Below, one piece after another: positions 41,526-49,690 of a stretch of DNA of 59,787 nucleotides (its first letter is position 1; each line of letters begins with the position of its first letter). The notes beneath the pieces were generated by a model that was not told the origin of the DNA, searched no databases, and saw only the letters and a list, made by a program, of their open reading frames with translations. The DNA is from Candidatus Rokuibacteriota bacterium (lineage in GTDB: Bacteria > Methylomirabilota > Methylomirabilia > Rokubacteriales > CSP1-6). Both the position numbers and the translations under genes were made by a program. The stretch covers positions 1 through 59,787 of the forward strand of contig QHSA01000150.1 of NCBI GenBank assembly GCA_003220315.1, written 5' to 3'.

Positions 41526-42728
41526 CTACCGAAGGCCGAACGCCTCGGTCGCCAGCTCGGCGACGTGGCGGCCGATCGCGAGCGAGGCGGTGGCCGCCGG
41601 AGAGGGCGCGTTGAGGACGTGGATCGCGTCGGGTCCGGCGACGATGCGGAAATCGTCGACGAGCGAGCCGTCGGGGCTCACGGCCTGGGCGCGGACGCCC
41701 GCACCGCCCCGGACCAGGTCGGCGGTGGTGAGCTCGGGGACGAGCCGTCCGAGCGCCCGCGCGAACGCCGCTCGGCTGAGCGAGCGGTACATCTCGTAGG
41801 TCCCGGTGCGCCAGTAGCGGCGCGCCATCTGCCAGAATCCCCGATAGGCGAGCGTCGCGGCGAGCTCCCGCGGGCTCACGCGAGCGAACCGGTAGCCCTC
41901 GCGGGCGAACGCGAGGACGGCGTTCGGGCCCGCCTCGACGTCGCCGTGGACGGTCCGCGTGAGGTGGACGCCGAGGAACGGGAACTCGGGGTCGGGGACC
42001 GGATAGATGAGGCCGCGCACGAGCGCGCGTCGCTCGGGCCGGAGCAAGTAGTACTCGCCCCGGAACGGGATGATCCGGACGTCGGGGCGCGTCCCCGCCA
42101 GGCGCGCGACGACGTCGGAGTAGAGTCCCGCGCAGTTGACGAGCCGCCGCGCCCGCACGGCGACGCGAGGGGTGGCGAGCTCCAGGCCGTCACCCGTCCG
42201 CGCGATCGCCGTGACGCGGGCGCCCGTCTCGATGAGGACGCCCGCGGCCTGGAGCTCGCGCGCCATGGCGGCCGCGACCTCGCCGTAGTCCACGATCCCC
42301 GTGGACGGCGAGCGGATCGCGCGGAGCGCCCTGGCGTGCGGCTCGAAGTCGGACAGGCGCGCGGGCTCGAGCAACTCGACGGGCACGCCGTTGGCGATCC
42401 CGCGCGCGTGGAGCGTCATGAGGCGCGGGACCTCCGCCTCCGTCGTGGCCACGATCACCTTGCCGCAGCGCTCCACCCGGATCTCGTGCTTCGCGCAGAA
42501 CTCGTGCATCAGTGTCTTGCCCTCGACGCAGAGCCTCGCCTTGTACGAGCCGGGCTTGTAGTAGATCCCCGAGTGGATGACGCCCGAGTTGTGGCCGGTC
42601 TGGTGCGCGGCGAGAGCCCGCTCCTTCTCGAGGATCACGAGGCGCGCCCCCGGGAGGCGCGCGCGGAGGGCCCGCGCCGTGGCGAGGCCGACGATGCCCC
42701 CGCCGACGATCGCGATGTCGTGGATCAT
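41526..42728 (-). CDS. lhgO: L-2-hydroxyglutarate oxidase-like FAD protein
   Basis: 400-residue flavoenzyme of the DAO family, starting at ATG 42728. The dinucleotide-binding loop IVGGGIVGLATARAL is at the N terminus. HQTGHNSGVIHSGIYYKPGSYKARLC, VERCGKVIVAT, STGIVDYGEVAAAMARELQ and FRGEYYLL are the blocks of LhgO, which oxidises L-2-hydroxyglutarate to 2-oxoglutarate and feeds quinones. The C-terminal GGAGVRAQAVSPDGSLVDDF and NAPSPAATASLAIG also match. The NIPSNAP gene lies 13 nt upstream in the same direction. With glcDEF this is the second hydroxy-acid oxidase of the window. Confidence 0.93.
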   Translation of the reverse strand: MIHDIAIVGGGIVGLATARALRARLPGARLVILEKERALAAHQTGHNSGVIHSGIYYKPGSYKARLCVEGKTLMHEFCAKHEIRVERCGKVIVATTEAEVPRLMTLHARGIANGVPVELLEPARLSDFEPHARALRAIRSPSTGIVDYGEVAAAMARELQAAGVLIETGARVTAIARTGDGLELATPRVAVRARRLVNCAGLYSDVVARLAGTRPDVRIIPFRGEYYLLRPERRALVRGLIYPVPDPEFPFLGVHLTRTVHGDVEAGPNAVLAFAREGYRFARVSPRELAATLAYRGFWQMARRYWRTGTYEMYRSLSRAAFARALGRLVPELTTADLVRGGAGVRAQAVSPDGSLVDDFRIVAGPDAIHVLNAPSPAATASLAIGRHVAELATEAFGLR

Positions 42729-42741
42729 GGCGCCGCGGCGT

Positions 42742-43065
42742 CTACTGGAGCGGCGAGAAGGCGGTCGGCCTCCAGATCTTGTTGACGACCCGCTCGACGA
42801 GGGGCCCGTTCGCTTCCGTCGCCTTCCGGGCCGCCTGCCACTCCGGGTCCGCCATGAACGCCGACCACACCCGCTGGCGGTGGGCGAGGTCGTCGTAGGC
42901 GCAGATATAGACGAGCTCGTTCGATTCACCGATGACGGTCTCCCAGAAGCCGACGACCCGGATCCCGTGCTTCTTGAAGAGGTTCAGCGTGATCTCGGCG
43001 AAGCGCCGCTGGAGGTCGGGCATACGTCCGGGCATCACGTAGTACGCGCGGTACTCGTAGATCAT
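42742..43065 (-). CDS. NIPSNAP-family protein
   Basis: 107-residue single-domain protein of the NIPSNAP family (dimeric alpha/beta barrel): [47 protein letters not shown] and [21 protein letters not shown]. The family is common in bacteria that degrade organic acids and aromatics, but has no settled enzymatic role. It lies 13 nt upstream of lhgO on the minus strand and is divergent from maoC. Confidence 0.88.
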   Translation of the reverse strand: MIYEYRAYYVMPGRMPDLQRRFAEITLNLFKKHGIRVVGFWETVIGESNELVYICAYDDLAHRQRVWSAFMADPEWQAARKATEANGPLVERVVNKIWRPTAFSPLQ

Positions 43066-43135
43066 CGCGTTCCTCCTGGGTGGCTGGATTCCATCGTCGT
43101 GGCGGATGTTATACCATCGCGCCGGGAGGTCCGCT

Positions 43136-43153
43136 ATGCGGCGCGTCGCCTGA
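43136..43153 (+). other. Possible 5-codon upstream ORF before maoC
   Basis: ATG 43136 follows GGGAGG (43123-43128) at a good distance and encodes only M-R-R-V-A before TGA at 43151-43153. The maoC ATG lies one base further, in another frame, and lacks its own Shine-Dalgarno sequence. A TATACC -10 box sits at 43110-43115. The short frame could load ribosomes for coupled reinitiation at maoC. Confidence 0.4.
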
Positions 43154-43154
43154 G

Positions 43155-43607
43155 ATGGCGGGGAAATTCTTCGAGGAGCTCGAGGTCGGGCAGACGTTCC
43201 GCCATCAGCCGGGACGGACGGTCACCGAGGCCGACAACGTCTTCTTCACCTGCCTCACGATGAACCCGCAGCCGCTCCACCTCGATTTCCACGCCGCGTC
43301 GAAGGCCGAGTTCGGCAAGCCGCTCGTCAACAGCCTGCTGACGCTCGGGATCACTGTCGGCCTTTCGGTTGGTGAGACGACTCTGGGCACAACGGTCGGG
43401 AACCTGGGCTTCGACAAAATCGAGTTCCCGAGGCCCGTCTTCCACGGCGATACCCTCTATGCGGAGACCGAGGTCGTGGACAAGCGTGAGTCACGCTCGC
43501 GTCCACAGTGGGGCATCGTCACCTTCGAGCACCGGGCGAAGAACCAGCACGGCGACGTCGTGATGGTGGCGCGCCGCAACGCGATGATGCGCAAGCGGGG
43601 TCCCTGA
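43155..43607 (+). CDS. MaoC-family (R)-hydratase/dehydratase
   Basis: 150-residue hot-dog-fold enoyl-CoA hydratase, start ATG 43155. [43 protein letters not shown] contains the family's active-site Asp-and-His arrangement (N-x-Q-P-L-H-x-D). [43 protein letters not shown] continues the fold as in mesaconyl-CoA hydratases. It is followed directly by a CitE-like lyase (TGATG overlap), the same pairing seen in mesaconyl/methylmalyl-CoA pathways. That suggests hydration of a C4-C5 unsaturated acyl-CoA and cleavage of the product. Confidence 0.9.
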   Translation: MAGKFFEELEVGQTFRHQPGRTVTEADNVFFTCLTMNPQPLHLDFHAASKAEFGKPLVNSLLTLGITVGLSVGETTLGTTVGNLGFDKIEFPRPVFHGDTLYAETEVVDKRESRSRPQWGIVTFEHRAKNQHGDVVMVARRNAMMRKRGP

Positions 43608-44491
43608 TGGGCCGGCGCCGGCGCTCGCTCCACTTCGTGCCGGGCGGCAACGAGAAGATGCTCGCGAAGGCGCTCACGCTCCCCGCCGACGGGCTGATCC
43701 TCGACCTCGAGGACGCGGTGCCGCCCGACCGGAAGGTCGCGACGCGGCCCGTGGTCAGGGACTGGCTCAGCACTCGAGAGTTCGGCGCCAGAGAACGCTG
43801 GGTCAGGATGAACCCGATCTGGGGCCCGCTCGGGGCCGCGGACCTCGCGGAGACGATCGTCGCCCGCCCCGACGGCTACGTGGTACCGAAGCCGCGCCAC
43901 GCCGCCGACGTGCGCGAGATCGCCCAGGCGCTCGAGCGGCTCGAGCAGCGCCACGGGATCCCGCACGGCTCGACCCGCCTCACGCTCATCGCGACCGAGA
44001 CGGCCGAGGGGCTCCTGAACATCCGCGAGGTCGCGTCCGCGTCGCCGCGCGTCGTCGCGATCTCGTGGGGCGTCGAAGACCTGGGGGCGGCGATGGGCCT
44101 GGAGCGCGTGCGCGACACCGAGGGGCGCTATCTCGATATCCCGCGCTACGCGCGCGTCGTGTGCGCGGTCGCGGCGGCCGCCGCCGGCGTGGACGCGCTC
44201 GACACCGTCTACACGGACATCGCCGACCTCGCGGGCCTCCGCCGCGAGTGCGAGGACGCGGTCGCCATGGGCTTCACCGGGAAGATCTCGATCCACCCGA
44301 ACCAGGTCCCGGTCATCAACGACGTCTTCACGCCGGCGAAGGAGGCGCTCGAGGAGGCGCGCGAGCTGGTCGCCGCCTTCGAGGAGCACGCCCGGCGCGG
44401 CGTGTACGCGTTCACCTTCAGGGGCCGGATGGTGGACGCGCCGCACCTCGCGCGCGCGCGGAAGTTGCTGGCCCGCGCGGGCTCGGAATGA
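43607..44491 (+). CDS. CitE-like (HpcH/HpaI) CoA-ester lyase
   Basis: 294-residue TIM-barrel lyase of the citrate-lyase beta/malyl-CoA lyase family. RRSLHFVPGGNEKMLAKAL opens the barrel. LPADGLILDLEDAVPPDRK carries a metal-binding Asp/Glu pair. LTLIATETAEGLLNIREVA, SWGVEDLGAAMG and GFTGKISIHPNQVPVIN are the remaining conserved blocks. The start is inside the maoC stop. It probably cleaves malyl-CoA or a methylmalyl-CoA-type ester to acetyl/propionyl-CoA plus glyoxylate. Glyoxylate and glycolate metabolism would link it to glcDEF; this link is inference. Confidence 0.9.
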   Translation: MGRRRRSLHFVPGGNEKMLAKALTLPADGLILDLEDAVPPDRKVATRPVVRDWLSTREFGARERWVRMNPIWGPLGAADLAETIVARPDGYVVPKPRHAADVREIAQALERLEQRHGIPHGSTRLTLIATETAEGLLNIREVASASPRVVAISWGVEDLGAAMGLERVRDTEGRYLDIPRYARVVCAVAAAAAGVDALDTVYTDIADLAGLRRECEDAVAMGFTGKISIHPNQVPVINDVFTPAKEALEEARELVAAFEEHARRGVYAFTFRGRMVDAPHLARARKLLARAGSE

Positions 44492-44534
44492 GCGCGCTGG
44501 GAGGGTGGGGAGCCCACATCGGAGCGCCCCCGGT

Positions 44535-45551
44535 GTGAGGGTGCTCGCGCTCACCGCCCAGGCCCCGATCGAGCACGAGCCCCTCCGCCTCGAGCGGCGC
44601 CCGGTCCCCGAGCCGGGCCCGGACGAAATCCTCGTCCGGGTCGGCGCGTGCGGCGTCTGTCGCACCGACCTCCACCTCGTCGAGGGCGACCTGCCGCTCG
44701 TCCGGTCGCCGATCGTTCCCGGCCACCAGGTCGTCGGCAGGATCGAGCGCGCGGGCGCCGGGTCGACGCGCTTCGAGGCGGGCGCGCGCGTGGGCCTCGC
44801 GTGGCTGCGCCGCACGTGCGGCGCCTGCGCGTACTGCGCGTCGGGCCGCGAGAACCTCTGCGAGCGCGCCGAGTTCACTGGCTACCACGCCGACGGCGGC
44901 TTCGCGGACTACGCGGTCGCGCCCGCGGCGTTCGCCTATCGGATCCCGGCGGCCTTCAGCGATGCCGACGCCGCGCCGCTCCTCTGCGCGGGCATCATCG
45001 GGTACCGGGCGCTCAAGCGGAGCGAGACGCCGCCCGGCGGCCGGCTCGGCATCTACGGCTTCGGCTCGTCCGCCCACGTCACGCTCCAGGTGGCGCGCGC
45101 GCGAGGGTGCGAGGTGTTCGTGTGCACGCGCGAGGCGTCCCACCGTGAGCTCGCCCGTCGGCTCGGGGCGGCGTGGGCCGGCGACCTTCGCGACTCGATG
45201 CCGGTGAAGACGGACGGGACCATCATCTTCGCTCCGGTCGGCGACCTCGTGCCGCAGGCGCTCCGGAACCTCGCGCGGGGCGGGACGCTGGCGCTCGCGG
45301 GGATCCACATGACTCCCGTGCCCGCCCTCGAGTACGAGCGCGACCTCTTCTACGAGCGCTCGATCCGGAGCGTCACCGCCAACACGCGCGCCGACGGCGA
45401 GGAGCTGCTCGCCGAGGCGGCGCGGATCCCGATCCGCCCCACGACGACGACCTTCCCGCTGGAGGGGGCGAACCGGGCGCTCCAGCTCCTCAAGCGCGGC
45501 GCGTTTGCGGGCTCTGGAGTGCTCTTGACCGAGGCGGATTCTCGAGTATGA
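44535..45551 (+). CDS. Zinc-dependent alcohol dehydrogenase
   Basis: 338-residue medium-chain dehydrogenase from GTG 44535 (GGGAGG upstream). The catalytic zinc region reads VGACGVCRTDLHLVEGD and VPGHQVVGRIE. The structural zinc cysteines are CGACAYCASGRENLC. The NAD(P)-binding part is LGIYGFGSSAHVTLQVARARGCEVFV. The shape GCEVFVCTRE and late GTLALAGIHMTPVPALEYE match the AdhP/'zinc-binding alcohol dehydrogenase family' members. It may handle a C2-C4 alcohol or aldehyde. It follows the CitE-like gene in the same direction. Confidence 0.9.
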   Translation: MRVLALTAQAPIEHEPLRLERRPVPEPGPDEILVRVGACGVCRTDLHLVEGDLPLVRSPIVPGHQVVGRIERAGAGSTRFEAGARVGLAWLRRTCGACAYCASGRENLCERAEFTGYHADGGFADYAVAPAAFAYRIPAAFSDADAAPLLCAGIIGYRALKRSETPPGGRLGIYGFGSSAHVTLQVARARGCEVFVCTREASHRELARRLGAAWAGDLRDSMPVKTDGTIIFAPVGDLVPQALRNLARGGTLALAGIHMTPVPALEYERDLFYERSIRSVTANTRADGEELLAEAARIPIRPTTTTFPLEGANRALQLLKRGAFAGSGVLLTEADSRV

Positions 45552-45561
45552 TCGCCGCACC

Positions 45562-45661
45562 GTTGGAGCGGGCGCCGCGAGGCCGGTCGATGTTGGAGCG
45601 GGCGCCGCGAGGCCGGAGCGCTCCGTGGGTGGCGTGCCGTGGGTGCGGCGCGGCTCCGTCC
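45562..45661 (-). repeat. Dispersed intergenic repeat, family 1, inverted copy with duplicated tail
   Basis: Reverse complement of 45623-45661 matches the 39-nt core before livG with two mismatches. Its tail is present twice, as 25-nt direct repeats at 45562-45586 and 45592-45616. Unlike the other copies it faces away from the downstream gene. Two tail copies are too few and too close for a CRISPR array. Confidence 0.75.
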
Positions 45662-45713
45662 CGCCAAGACCCGTCGCGCAGTCGGCAGCTGGTCTGAGAG
45701 AGGTGCGTTCATC

Positions 45714-47000
45714 ATGACCGATCAAGACGACCTCTTGCGACGCGCCGCACACGCGCTCCCGGGTGGCCTGCTCGGCAATCACCGGAGCGGCGCCGGCCTC
45801 GAGTTCGTCGTGAAGGAAGGCCGCGGCGCCTACCTCTGGGACATGAACGGCCGACGCTACCTCGACTACCTCCTCGGCTCCGGCCCGATGCTCCTCGGCC
45901 ACGCCCATCCCGCCGTCGTCGAGGCGGTCGAGCGCCAGGTACGGCGCGGCACGTCGTACATGCTGCTCAACGAGCCCGCGATCGAGCTGGCGGAGGAGGT
46001 GGTGCGGGCGGTCCCGTGCGCCGAGCAGGTGCGGTACACGTCGAGCGGGACGGAGGCGACGTTCTTCGCGCTCCGCGTGGCGCGCGCCTTCCGCGGGCGC
46101 GACAAGATCATGAAGTTCGAGGGCGGCTTCCACGGCACCCACGACTACGGGATGATGAGCGTCTCGCCGCGGTCGCCGAAGGCCTTCCCAGCGCCGACGC
46201 CCGACTCGGCCGGCATCCCGCCCGCCCTCGAGGGCGACGTGTTGGTCGCGCCGTACAACGACCTGGCGACGGCGGAGGCGCTGATCGCCACACACCACGA
46301 CGCGCTCGCCGCGGTCATCATCGAGCCCTACCAGCGCACGATCGTGCCCGCGCCCGGCTTCCTGCCGGGCCTGCGCGCCGCGACGCGACGCTATGACGTT
46401 CCGCTGATCTTCGACGAGATCGTCACCGGCTTCCGCTTTGCGTACGGCGGCGCGCAGGAGTACTACGGCGTGGTTCCCGACCTCGCGGCGTACGGCAAAG
46501 TCATGGCCGGCGGCTTCCCGCTCGCGTGCGTCGCGGGGCCACGAGGGGTCATGCGCCACTTCGACGCGGCGCTCGAGGGGACGCCGGAGTACGTCTGGCA
46601 GGCCGGGACGTTCAACGGCAACGCGATCGCGTGCGCCGCGGGACTCGCCACGCTGGCGGAGCTCCGGACGCCGGGCACGTACGCGCGACTCCACCGGACG
46701 GGCGCGCGCCTGCGCGACGGGCTCGCCGCCGCGGTGCTCAAGCACGGCGTCGCCGCACGCGTGAGCGGAGAACCACCCGTCTTCGACATCGTCTTCACCG
46801 ATCGGCCCGTCGTCGATTACCGTGCGACGCTGACGGCAGACCGCGAGCGGATCAAGCGGTTCAACGCGGAGCTCCTGCGGCGCGGCGTGGTGAAGGCGGT
46901 CAACAAGATCTACGTCTCGCTCGCCCACACCGACACGGACGTGGACGAGACGATCGACGTGTTCGACCGGGCCCTGGCGGTGATCGCCGAGAGCACCTGA
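45714..47000 (+). CDS. Class-III aminotransferase, glutamate-1-semialdehyde aminomutase-like
   Basis: 428-residue PLP enzyme from ATG 45714 (GAGAGG upstream). It shows ALPGGLLGNHRSG, GAYLWDMNGRRYLDYLLGSGPMLLGHAHPAV, YTSSGTEATFFALRVARAFRGRDKIMKFEGGFHG, the Asp of the PLP pyridine contact in LIFDEIVTGFRFAYGG and the Lys in AAYGKVMAGGFPLACVAG. The set matches the GSA/'aspartate aminotransferase family' proteins often placed beside peptide transporters. Because no heme genes are near, catabolic amino-transfer is likelier than tetrapyrrole synthesis. It is followed 37 nt later by the peptide-binding protein gene. Confidence 0.9.
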   Translation: MTDQDDLLRRAAHALPGGLLGNHRSGAGLEFVVKEGRGAYLWDMNGRRYLDYLLGSGPMLLGHAHPAVVEAVERQVRRGTSYMLLNEPAIELAEEVVRAVPCAEQVRYTSSGTEATFFALRVARAFRGRDKIMKFEGGFHGTHDYGMMSVSPRSPKAFPAPTPDSAGIPPALEGDVLVAPYNDLATAEALIATHHDALAAVIIEPYQRTIVPAPGFLPGLRAATRRYDVPLIFDEIVTGFRFAYGGAQEYYGVVPDLAAYGKVMAGGFPLACVAGPRGVMRHFDAALEGTPEYVWQAGTFNGNAIACAAGLATLAELRTPGTYARLHRTGARLRDGLAAAVLKHGVAARVSGEPPVFDIVFTDRPVVDYRATLTADRERIKRFNAELLRRGVVKAVNKIYVSLAHTDTDVDETIDVFDRALAVIAEST

Positions 47001-47037
47001 CGCGCACGCCGAACACCGAACCAAGGGAGAGGTCTCC

Positions 47038-48663
47038 ATGGATCTCAGCCGTCGCCACGTCCTGAGGCTCGGCGGCGTCGCGCTCGCCGGGACGGCCGTC
47101 CGACCGTCGCATGCGCGCGGCCAGACCCCGAAGCGTGGCGGGACGCTCGCGCTCCGCACCTGGGACCCGCCGCACTTCGATCCTCTCCAGACCATCTCCT
47201 ACAAGACCCACATCGCATTGAGCTTCACCCACAGCCGCCTGCTCAAGCACAAGGCGGGGCCGAGCGTGATCCCCGGCACGTTTCCGATCGAGGGCGACCT
47301 GGCCGAGTCGTGGCGCCAGCCCAACGAGACGACGTATGTCTTCAAGCTCCGGAAGGGAGTGCGCTGGCACCCGAAGCCGCCGGTGAACGGGCGCGAGCTG
47401 ACGGCCGACGACGTCGTGTACAGCGTCAACCACTTCCTCACCGTGAAAGGCAACGCCAACGCCTACATGCTCAGGTCGCTGGAGAAGGCGGAGGCGGTCG
47501 ACAGGCACACGGTGAAGTTCACGCTCAAGGAGCCCTTCGTGTGGTTCCTCGACATGCTGGCGAACCCCATGGCGGTCGCGGTCATCGCCAGGGAAGTCGT
47601 CGAGAAGTACGGCGATCTCAAGAAGGCGGAGTCGGTCGTGGGCACCGGCCCCTGGATGCTCGACGCCTACCGGCCCAACGTGGGACTGACCTTCGTCAGC
47701 AACCCCGGCTACTTCATCGCGGGCTTGCCGTACATCGCCCGGGTCGAGATGACGGTGGACGAGGACAACGCCTCCCGCATCGCCGCGTTCCTCGCCGGCA
47801 AGTACGACCTCGGCTGGGAGTTCCCGGGCACCATCAACCGCACCGACTGGGTTCAGATCACGGACACGCTCAAGCAGAAGCGCCCGAACCTCAAGACGGT
47901 CGAGTTCCCCTCCGCCGTGATGAGCCACATCTCGATGCGCACCGACACGAAGCCGTTCAGCGACGTCCGGGTGCGCCAGGCGATGTCGCTGGCCATCGAC
48001 CGCCAGGCGATCATCGACGCCGTGTTCGAGGGCGTGGGGGTCATCAACCCGCCGGTGCCGGCCGCGCTCAGGGAGTGGTCGGTGCCGATGGACAAGCTCG
48101 GCGAGGGAGCCAAGTACTACACGTACGATCCGGCCGAGGCCAAGCGGCTGCTGGCCGCCGCGGGATACCCCAACGGCTTTCCGGCCAGCATGTGCTTCAC
48201 GACCTATGGTTCCACGATCTTGGTCGACGCCATGCAGCTCGTCCAGAAGTACCTCAAGGACGTCGGGATCGACGTCAAGCTCGACACGAAAGAGTACGGC
48301 GCCTACATCTCGACGTGCTTCTACGGCAAGTTCGACTCGATGACGTACGGGCCGCAGACGGGGTTCCTCGAGCCCGATAACTTCCTCTTCGGCCAATATT
48401 ACCGGGAAGAGCTCAAGAACCAGAGCCACATCGACGATCCCGTGGTGTCCGACCTGCTCGTCCGCCAGCGACGGACGGTCGACTTCGCCAAGCGGCGCGA
48501 GGTCATCTTCGACATCCAGCGCCATCTGGCCAAGCAGCAGTACTACGTGCAGATGCCGTCCGGCGTGTACATCGGCGTCTGGGAGGGCGCGCTGAAGAAC
48601 TACGCGCCGAGCTTCGGCTATGACTACGGGGGTCGGCTGATGGCGGCCTGGCTGGACCGTTAG
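47038..48663 (+). CDS. Peptide/dipeptide-type ABC transporter substrate-binding protein
   Basis: 541-residue periplasmic binding protein of SBP family 5 (DppA/OppA). ATG 47038 follows GGGAGAGG and opens a twin-arginine-like signal (LSRRHVLRLGG, hydrophobic, HARG). The mature part shows TLALRTWDPPHFDPLQT, DLAESWRQPNETTYVFKLRKGVRWH, LTADDVVYSV, VVGTGPWML and DVRVRQAMSLAIDRQAIIDAVF, all standard. It would feed the two permeases encoded next; no ATPase gene is in the window. An 11-bp inverted repeat follows and could reduce expression of the permeases relative to this protein. Confidence 0.93.
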   Translation: MDLSRRHVLRLGGVALAGTAVRPSHARGQTPKRGGTLALRTWDPPHFDPLQTISYKTHIALSFTHSRLLKHKAGPSVIPGTFPIEGDLAESWRQPNETTYVFKLRKGVRWHPKPPVNGRELTADDVVYSVNHFLTVKGNANAYMLRSLEKAEAVDRHTVKFTLKEPFVWFLDMLANPMAVAVIAREVVEKYGDLKKAESVVGTGPWMLDAYRPNVGLTFVSNPGYFIAGLPYIARVEMTVDEDNASRIAAFLAGKYDLGWEFPGTINRTDWVQITDTLKQKRPNLKTVEFPSAVMSHISMRTDTKPFSDVRVRQAMSLAIDRQAIIDAVFEGVGVINPPVPAALREWSVPMDKLGEGAKYYTYDPAEAKRLLAAAGYPNGFPASMCFTTYGSTILVDAMQLVQKYLKDVGIDVKLDTKEYGAYISTCFYGKFDSMTYGPQTGFLEPDNFLFGQYYREELKNQSHIDDPVVSDLLVRQRRTVDFAKRREVIFDIQRHLAKQQYYVQMPSGVYIGVWEGALKNYAPSFGYDYGGRLMAAWLDR

Positions 48664-48710
48664 GCTGGGCGGGCCCCGAAATGGCCCCCCAGACCCCCCC
48701 ACTCACCCCT

Positions 48711-48733
48711 CGATCGAGCCCGGGGCTCGATCG
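48711..48733 (+). terminator. Inverted repeat between the binding-protein and permease genes
   Basis: CGATCGAGCCC (48711-48721) and GGGCTCGATCG (48723-48733) are exact complements with one base between them. Upstream, GGGCC...GGCCC (about 48670-48688) can also pair. Such hairpins often trim or partly stop transport operon transcripts so the binding protein is made in excess. Confidence 0.5.
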
Positions 48734-48748
48734 TTACGCCCGCCGGTA

Positions 48749-49690
48749 TTGAAGCGGTATCTCGCGAAACGCCTGCTGATCGCGGTCCCGTCGCTCCTGA
48801 TCGCGTCGCTGATCGTCTTCACGCTGCCGCGCCTGCTCCCGGGCGACGCGGTCCAGCTCATGCTCGCGGAGAAGGCGTACGCGAAGGACGTCGACGAGCT
48901 CCGGGCGAAGCTCGGACTCGACCGGCCGCTCGTAGTGCAGTACGTCGAGTGGCTCGGGCGCGTGACGCGCGGGGACCTCGGGGAGTCGCTCTGGACGCGT
49001 CGACCGGTGCTCCAGGAGCTCGGCCAGCGCCTGCCCGTGACCCTGGAGCTCGCGTTCTTCGCGCTCGCGTTCGCCCTGGCGATCGCGGTGCCCGTCGGCG
49101 TGATCTCCGCGGCGCGCGCGGACACGCTCCAGGACTACGTGGCGCGGAGCGCGGCGATCCTGGGTCTCTCGGTGCCCGGCTTCTGGCTCGCGACCCTCCT
49201 GATCGTGCTCCCGGCGATCTGGTGGGGGTGGCGGCCGGTCGCCGAGTTCACCGAGTTCGGGACGAACCCGCTCGCGCACGTCGCGCAGTTCCTGCTGCCG
49301 GCGCTCATCCTCGGCGTCGCGGCGGGGGCGGCCTTGATGCGGCTCACGCGCGGCATGCTCCTGGAGGTGTTGCGGCAGGACTACGTGCGGACGGCCTGGG
49401 CGAAGGGACTCGGCGAGCGCGTGATCGTCCTGAAGCACGGGCTCCGCAACGCGATCATCCCGGTCGTGACCCTGCTCGGCACGCAGCTCCCCCAGATCTT
49501 CGGCGGCACGGTGGTCATCGAGACGGTCTTCGGCTTGCCCGGCATGAGCCGCTTCCTCTTCGACGCGATCAGCCAGCGCGATTACCCCGTGATCCAAGGC
49601 GTGAACCTGGTCGTCGTCTCGACGGTCGTCCTGATCAACCTGGCCGTCGACGCGCTCTATGCCGTCCTCGATCCCCGGATCCGATACTGA
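48749..49690 (+). CDS. Dipeptide/oligopeptide ABC transporter permease (DppB-like)
   Basis: 313-residue inner-membrane permease beginning at TTG 48749. KRYLAKRLLIAVPSLLIASLIVFTLPRLLPGD is the usual DppB start. LGLDRPLVVQYVEWLGRVTRGDLGESLWTRRPV, the coupling region LLEVLRQDYVRTAWAKGLGERVIVLKHGLRNAIIPVVT and the closing AVDALYAVLDPRIRY are classic. About six spans. It pairs with the DppC-like gene that overlaps its end by 32 nt if the far ATG is used. Confidence 0.92.
   Translation: MKRYLAKRLLIAVPSLLIASLIVFTLPRLLPGDAVQLMLAEKAYAKDVDELRAKLGLDRPLVVQYVEWLGRVTRGDLGESLWTRRPVLQELGQRLPVTLELAFFALAFALAIAVPVGVISAARADTLQDYVARSAAILGLSVPGFWLATLLIVLPAIWWGWRPVAEFTEFGTNPLAHVAQFLLPALILGVAAGAALMRLTRGMLLEVLRQDYVRTAWAKGLGERVIVLKHGLRNAIIPVVTLLGTQLPQIFGGTVVIETVFGLPGMSRFLFDAISQRDYPVIQGVNLVVVSTVVLINLAVDALYAVLDPRIRY

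Noticed and set aside
45562-45616. CRISPR-like pair of 25-nt repeats
   Set aside because: Only two copies with a 5-nt spacer, and both match the tail of a dispersed intergenic repeat; no cas genes.
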